This document shows, piece by piece, positions 32,371 to 34,885 of a stretch of DNA of 34,885 nucleotides. The first letter of the stretch is position 1, and each line of letters begins with the position of its first letter. The notes below the pieces were generated by a model. The model did not search any database. It had not been told where the DNA came from and worked only from the letters and a program-made list of their open reading frames with translations. The stretch is from Bacteroidota bacterium. Its GTDB lineage: Bacteria; Bacteroidota; Bacteroidia; Chitinophagales; Chitinophagaceae. Position numbers and translations under genes: made by a program. The stretch is taken from contig CANGIZ010000018.1 of assembly GCA_947454025.1 (NCBI GenBank), positions 1 through 34,885 of the forward strand. The letters run 5' to 3'.

Positions 32371-32799
32371 ATGGCAAGCATTAACCCCCACATTCATTTT
32401 AATGGCAATACCGAAGAAGCATTTGAATTTTACAAATCTGTCTTTGGCGGAACTTATACCAGACTGGTAAGATTTAAAGAACTAAGTACCGTAGGCTTTA
32501 CTTTCCCCGAAGAGGAGCTGAATAAAATTATGCATATTGCTTTGTCCATTGGAGGCAAAAGTGTTTTAATGGCTAGCGACGTGCCAAATATGTTAGGCAC
32601 GGTGAACGAAAATGAAAATAGAAGTAAAATAACAGTAAGCGCAGAAAGTAAGGAAGAAGCCGATGCGATATTCAATGGCTTATCTGCTGGCGGCACTGTT
32701 GAATTTCCGATTGGCAATAGTCCATGGGGCTCCTACTTTGGTGCATTTAGAGATAAGTATGGTATAGAGTGGATGATTGACTTTACAGAACAGAAGTAA
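32371..32799 (+). CDS. VOC family protein, PhnB-like
   Basis: This 142-residue cytoplasmic protein is typical of the PhnB/3-demethylubiquinone methyltransferase-like VOC group: INPHIHFNGNTEEAFEFYKSVFGG at the N terminus (in parts), IMHIALSIGGKSVLMASDVP, KEEADAIFNGLSAGGTVEFPIGNSPWGSYFGAFRDKYGIEWMID (in parts). Members of this group often lack known activity. Its promoter must lie within the start of the divergent esterase gene, since only 15 bp separate them. A strong terminator follows. Confidence 0.9.
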   Translation: MASINPHIHFNGNTEEAFEFYKSVFGGTYTRLVRFKELSTVGFTFPEEELNKIMHIALSIGGKSVLMASDVPNMLGTVNENENRSKITVSAESKEEADAIFNGLSAGGTVEFPIGNSPWGSYFGAFRDKYGIEWMIDFTEQK

Positions 32800-32821
32800 A
32801 CAATCACTAATAAGTAATACT

Positions 32822-32855
32822 AAAAAGGGCCCTACTCAAAAGCAGGACCCTTTTT
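32822..32855. terminator. Bidirectional Rho-independent terminator
   Basis: The arms AAAAAGGGCCCT (32822-32833) and AGGACCCTTTTT (32844-32855) pair with one mismatch around a 10-nt loop and are flanked by A- and T-tracts. It lies between the convergent VOC genes and should serve both. Confidence 0.88.
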
Positions 32856-32875
32856 TAATTTTATACCTATTATAG

Positions 32876-33274
32876 TTATTTAAATTGATCTATATTTAAA
32901 TGCATAATACCCCAAATGTAACCATCTAGGTCTTCAATGGTTCTAAGATACATAAAACTTTCATGTAATGGAGGCAACGGTTCTTTGGCTCCCGCTTTTA
33001 AAGCATTTTCAACTATCTCATTTACTAGTGTGTCAGTTGCTACAGGGAGTGTGTGTGAGCTTGTTAAAGTTTGTCTTGGGTCGGTATGTGTTTTATTAAG
33101 ATGACGATTCGAAAAAGCTTTAGACTGAATCATTACATAAATCGTATCGGACCAAATCACACATTTCTGTTGCTTGTCGGTAAATAAAGGGTTTAAAGAA
33201 AAACCCATTGCAAGGTATAATTGCATTGATTTTTCTACATCATCTACTGGCAGGTTTATAAATAATTGTTTCAA
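32876..33274 (-). CDS. VOC family (glyoxalase/extradiol-fold) protein
   Basis: This 132-residue protein starts MKQLFINLPVDDVEKSMQLY, the usual start of a Bacteroidota VOC group, followed by AMGFSLNPLFTD, IWSDTIYVMIQSKAF, and TIEDLDGYIWGIMHLN. Its function is unknown. The start is placed at TTG 33274. A GTG at 33316 would add 14 hydrophobic residues with no counterpart in relatives and would overlap the upstream ABM gene by 23 bp. With the TTG start it follows the ABM stop by 19 nt, so the two form an operon. Confidence 0.82.
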   Translation of the reverse strand: MKQLFINLPVDDVEKSMQLYLAMGFSLNPLFTDKQQKCVIWSDTIYVMIQSKAFSNRHLNKTHTDPRQTLTSSHTLPVATDTLVNEIVENALKAGAKEPLPPLHESFMYLRTIEDLDGYIWGIMHLNIDQFK

Positions 33275-33293
33275 AATAGTGATAATTATAAAA

Positions 33294-33683
33294 TCAAAAA
33301 TCTTTTTTATGTGCACTTACGACTAACTCTGTATCAATTAGCTCTAAAGACAACACCATATCTTTCACAGTATCTTTGTATTTTTTAAAGTGCGGCGTAG
33401 TGATATGTGATTGATAGGCAGAAAGACTTGCATAAACTTCAAAAATTGTAATTGAAGAAGCATCTTTTTTATCGGCAACAGCGGTATAAGACAAAACACC
33501 TGGCTCTAACTTAATTGCCGTATTCATCTGTTCTTGTAGGGCCAACTTATAATTATTTAACTGCATTGAATCCACTTTGATTTTAGCAATTCTATACATT
33601 TTGCCTGTAGATTGAGCATTTGTATGAAAACAAATCAATGTCAATATTCCTAAAAGGAATGTAGATAGAAAATTACGATTCAT
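33294..33683 (-). CDS. Exported antibiotic biosynthesis monooxygenase (ABM) fold protein
   Basis: The protein has 129 residues with a signal peptide (to about 24, HTNAQ). The ABM ferredoxin-like domain follows: MYRIAKIKVDSMQLNNYKLALQEQM, LEPGVLSYTAVADKKD, ITIFEVYASLSAYQSHITTPHFKKY. Cytoplasmic relatives such as YgiN act on quinols or reactive small molecules; export makes the role here unclear. It heads a two-gene unit with the VOC protein. The 116-bp upstream gap is AT-rich, with no perfect -7 box and a short dyad at 33780-33794. Confidence 0.87.
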   Translation of the reverse strand: MNRNFLSTFLLGILTLICFHTNAQSTGKMYRIAKIKVDSMQLNNYKLALQEQMNTAIKLEPGVLSYTAVADKKDASSITIFEVYASLSAYQSHITTPHFKKYKDTVKDMVLSLELIDTELVVSAHKKDF

Positions 33684-33779
33684 ATAAAAATCAAATAGTT
33701 ATACTATAAAAATAGCCCCTTTTAACAATATAAATCAACCATAAATATCAAAGTATAAAATTTCTTCAATAAAGTGCAA

Positions 33780-33794
33780 AGTGAAACTTTCACT
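33780..33794. repeat. Short dyad AGTGAAA-c-TTTCACT
   Basis: Perfect 7-bp arms flank one central base, 6 bp downstream of the GNAT stop at 33800 and about 100 bp upstream of the ABM start. The one-base centre cannot form an RNA loop, so a dimeric protein site is the more likely reading if it is functional. Confidence 0.3.
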
Positions 33795-33799
33795 ACAAA

Positions 33800-34348
33800 T
33801 TATGATGCTAAATAATTGTCTTTTTTACTAAAATATTTTACATGAAGCCTTAATTGACTTTCAACGGATAATTTGGGATGGTTAAATTCACCAATCTTTA
33901 CCATTCCGATACGCTGCATAACTGCCTCCGATTTCTTGTTAAGAATTGAAGTGAAAGAATGTATTATATCAAGATTGAGTTTTGAAAACCCATATTCTAA
34001 ACAAGCTTTTGCGGCCTCCGTTGCATACCCATTTCCCCAATAGTTTTTGTTAAATCTCCAGCCTATTTCAACACAAGGTGTAAAATCAGACTCAAACTGA
34101 GCAATCATAAAACCAGTATAACCTAAAAATGTATTAGATACTTTTTCTTCAACAACAAACAATCCAAAACCATACTCTAAGAAGTGATTTTGTACTCTTT
34201 TGTAAAAAGCTAGCGATTCCTTTTCGGTCATTGTAGAAGGAAAATACTTCATAACCTCCGCATCCTGGTTCATTTTAATTAATGACGCCATATCATTTTC
34301 TTCCCAACACCTCAGGTTTAATCTTTTTGTAGATATATTGATGCTCAT
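33800..34348 (-). CDS. GNAT family N-acetyltransferase, RimJ/RimL-like
   Basis: This 182-residue cytoplasmic protein has the RimJ/RimL-type order: N-terminal TKRLNLRCWEENDMASL, DAEVMKYFPSTMTEKES, FVVEEKVSNTFLGYTGF, then motif A in EIGWRFNKNYWGNGYATEAAKAC with the acetyl-CoA loop, and NKKSEAVMQRIGMVKIGEF. Members acetylate protein N termini, amino sugars or other amines; the substrate here is unknown. It is unlike the two other GNATs in the window and is not a recent duplicate of them. The ATG at 34348 precedes the first strand directly. Confidence 0.9.
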   Translation of the reverse strand: MSINISTKRLNLRCWEENDMASLIKMNQDAEVMKYFPSTMTEKESLAFYKRVQNHFLEYGFGLFVVEEKVSNTFLGYTGFMIAQFESDFTPCVEIGWRFNKNYWGNGYATEAAKACLEYGFSKLNLDIIHSFTSILNKKSEAVMQRIGMVKIGEFNHPKLSVESQLRLHVKYFSKKDNYLAS

Positions 34349-34384
34349 AAATAAATATACAAAATTGGTATACTAAAACAATTT

Positions 34385-34409
34385 TTTAAGTTTTTTAAAC
34401 TAACTTAAA
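34385..34409. repeat. 8-bp AT-rich inverted repeat upstream of the acetyltransferase
   Basis: The arms TTTAAGTT (34385-34392) and AACTTAAA (34402-34409) are perfect complements with a 9-nt loop, 14 nt before the acetyltransferase ATG. It could be a leader hairpin or operator, but the AT content makes chance plausible. Confidence 0.25.
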
Positions 34410-34423
34410 TAATAAAATAAGCT

Positions 34424-34885
34424 ATGGAGCATAGAATAAAAAAAGCAGATATTTTTGAGCGACTAAGAAGCGGGGAAACAATTGAACCTTCCGACCCAGA
34501 ATCGTATAAATTGATTGAAGCATCTTTTGCTACAAAAAAATTGCTCAATCAAATGAATAGCGAAAACGATATATCTGAAATAAGAAAATTACTAAGTCAA
34601 ATTACTGAAACTAATATAGATATAAGCTCTACAATATTTACTCCTGTTTACATCAACTATGGAAAGAATTTGAAAATTGGAAAAAACGTTTTCATTAATT
34701 TCGATTGTGCATTTTTAGATTTAGGCGGAATCACCATTGAAGACGGTGTGCTAATTGCTCCGAAAGTTAGCTTACTTTCAGAAGGGCATCCAATTTCACC
34801 AGAAAGCAGACATTCATTAAAAGTAGGCCATATTCATATTAAGAAGAATGCGTGGATTGGAGCAAATGCAACAATTTTACCAGGA
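34424..34885 (+). CDS. Sugar O-acetyltransferase, maltose/galactoside acetyltransferase family, 3' end cut by window
   Basis: The frame is open from ATG 34424 to the window end, giving 154 residues. The N-terminal helical part (ADIFERLRSGETIEPSDPES, LLNQMNSENDISEIRKLLSQI) is followed by left-handed beta-helix hexapeptide repeats: YINYGKNLKIGKNVFINFDC, GITIEDGVLIAPKVSLLSEG, IHIKKNAWIGANATILPG. Catalytic His is in SEGHPI. It should transfer acetyl from acetyl-CoA to a sugar in the cytoplasm, as trimers. About 30-40 C-terminal residues are missing beyond the window. An 8-bp inverted repeat lies just upstream. Confidence 0.9.
   Translation, partial: MEHRIKKADIFERLRSGETIEPSDPESYKLIEASFATKKLLNQMNSENDISEIRKLLSQITETNIDISSTIFTPVYINYGKNLKIGKNVFINFDCAFLDLGGITIEDGVLIAPKVSLLSEGHPISPESRHSLKVGHIHIKKNAWIGANATILPG

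Noticed and set aside
1-34885. Antiphage defence system or mobile island
   Set aside because: No nuclease, toxin-antitoxin pair, reverse transcriptase, integrase, CRISPR repeats or tRNA-bounded ends were found; the helicase and methyltransferase are of housekeeping types.

Overview
This window comes from the chromosome of a low-GC member of the Bacteroidota, most likely the Chitinophagaceae or a close relative. The lineage call is an inference from gene content and promoter style. It rests on TonB-dependent receptors with a carboxypeptidase-like N-terminal domain, DUF5686 and DUF5777 outer-membrane proteins, an HYC_CC_PP protein, many Sec signal peptides ending in AQ, scarce Shine-Dalgarno sequences, and several perfect TAnnTTTG promoter -7 boxes. 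No rRNA, tRNA, CRISPR array, insertion sequence, phage gene or plasmid gene was seen. Genes are packed tightly and no gap exceeds about 220 bp.

Layout. 1-4018 (minus): a metal-linked receptor unit (HMA-domain TonB receptor, cut by the window edge, plus HYC_CC_PP) behind a DEAD-box helicase. 4085-8333: an exported type-B carboxylesterase divergent from a DUF5686 barrel. 8330-10235: a deoxyribonucleotidase-like HAD enzyme, a pirin and a GNAT. 10293-13467 (minus): an exported GH3 beta-glucosidase followed closely by a YgiD-type extradiol dioxygenase. 13637-16642 (plus): a five-gene run of two cytochrome-c-like lipoproteins, YceI, DUF5777 barrel and an OB-fold membrane-anchored protein, which looks like an uncharacterised envelope redox module. 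16721-21915: beta-lactamase-fold hydrolase, S33-type alpha/beta hydrolase, GNAT, PepSY-like membrane protein, SGNH hydrolase and SDR; a perfect 17-bp inverted repeat fills the gap between the last two and buries a start codon. 21995-23351 (minus): a Cys-rich exported protein and a CSICGCGGG barrel, probably a second metal-linked pair. 23432-25346 (plus): methyltransferase and DUF4153 membrane protein.

25359-30451 holds an AraC regulator divergent from a four-gene minus-strand run (phytanoyl-CoA dioxygenase-like enzyme, PD40 propeller, Tat-signal Gfo/Idh/MocA oxidoreductase, YdeI protein with a C-terminal CDGSH iron-sulfur motif). The shared promoter region carries a helically phased direct repeat inside an inverted repeat. 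A TIM-barrel sugar isomerase/epimerase-like protein (30499-31392) lies beyond a clear bidirectional terminator and may act in the same carbohydrate pathway. 31537-34885 holds an exported esterase, two VOC proteins, an ABM-fold protein, a third GNAT and a sugar O-acetyltransferase cut by the window edge.

The themes are outer-membrane metal uptake, envelope redox and breakdown of glycosides, esters and possibly aromatic aglycones. The best candidates for undescribed biology are the 13.6-16.6 kb redox module, the start-codon hairpin at 21145-21191, the YdeI-CDGSH fusion, and -7 boxes placed so close to start codons that the mRNAs may be leaderless.
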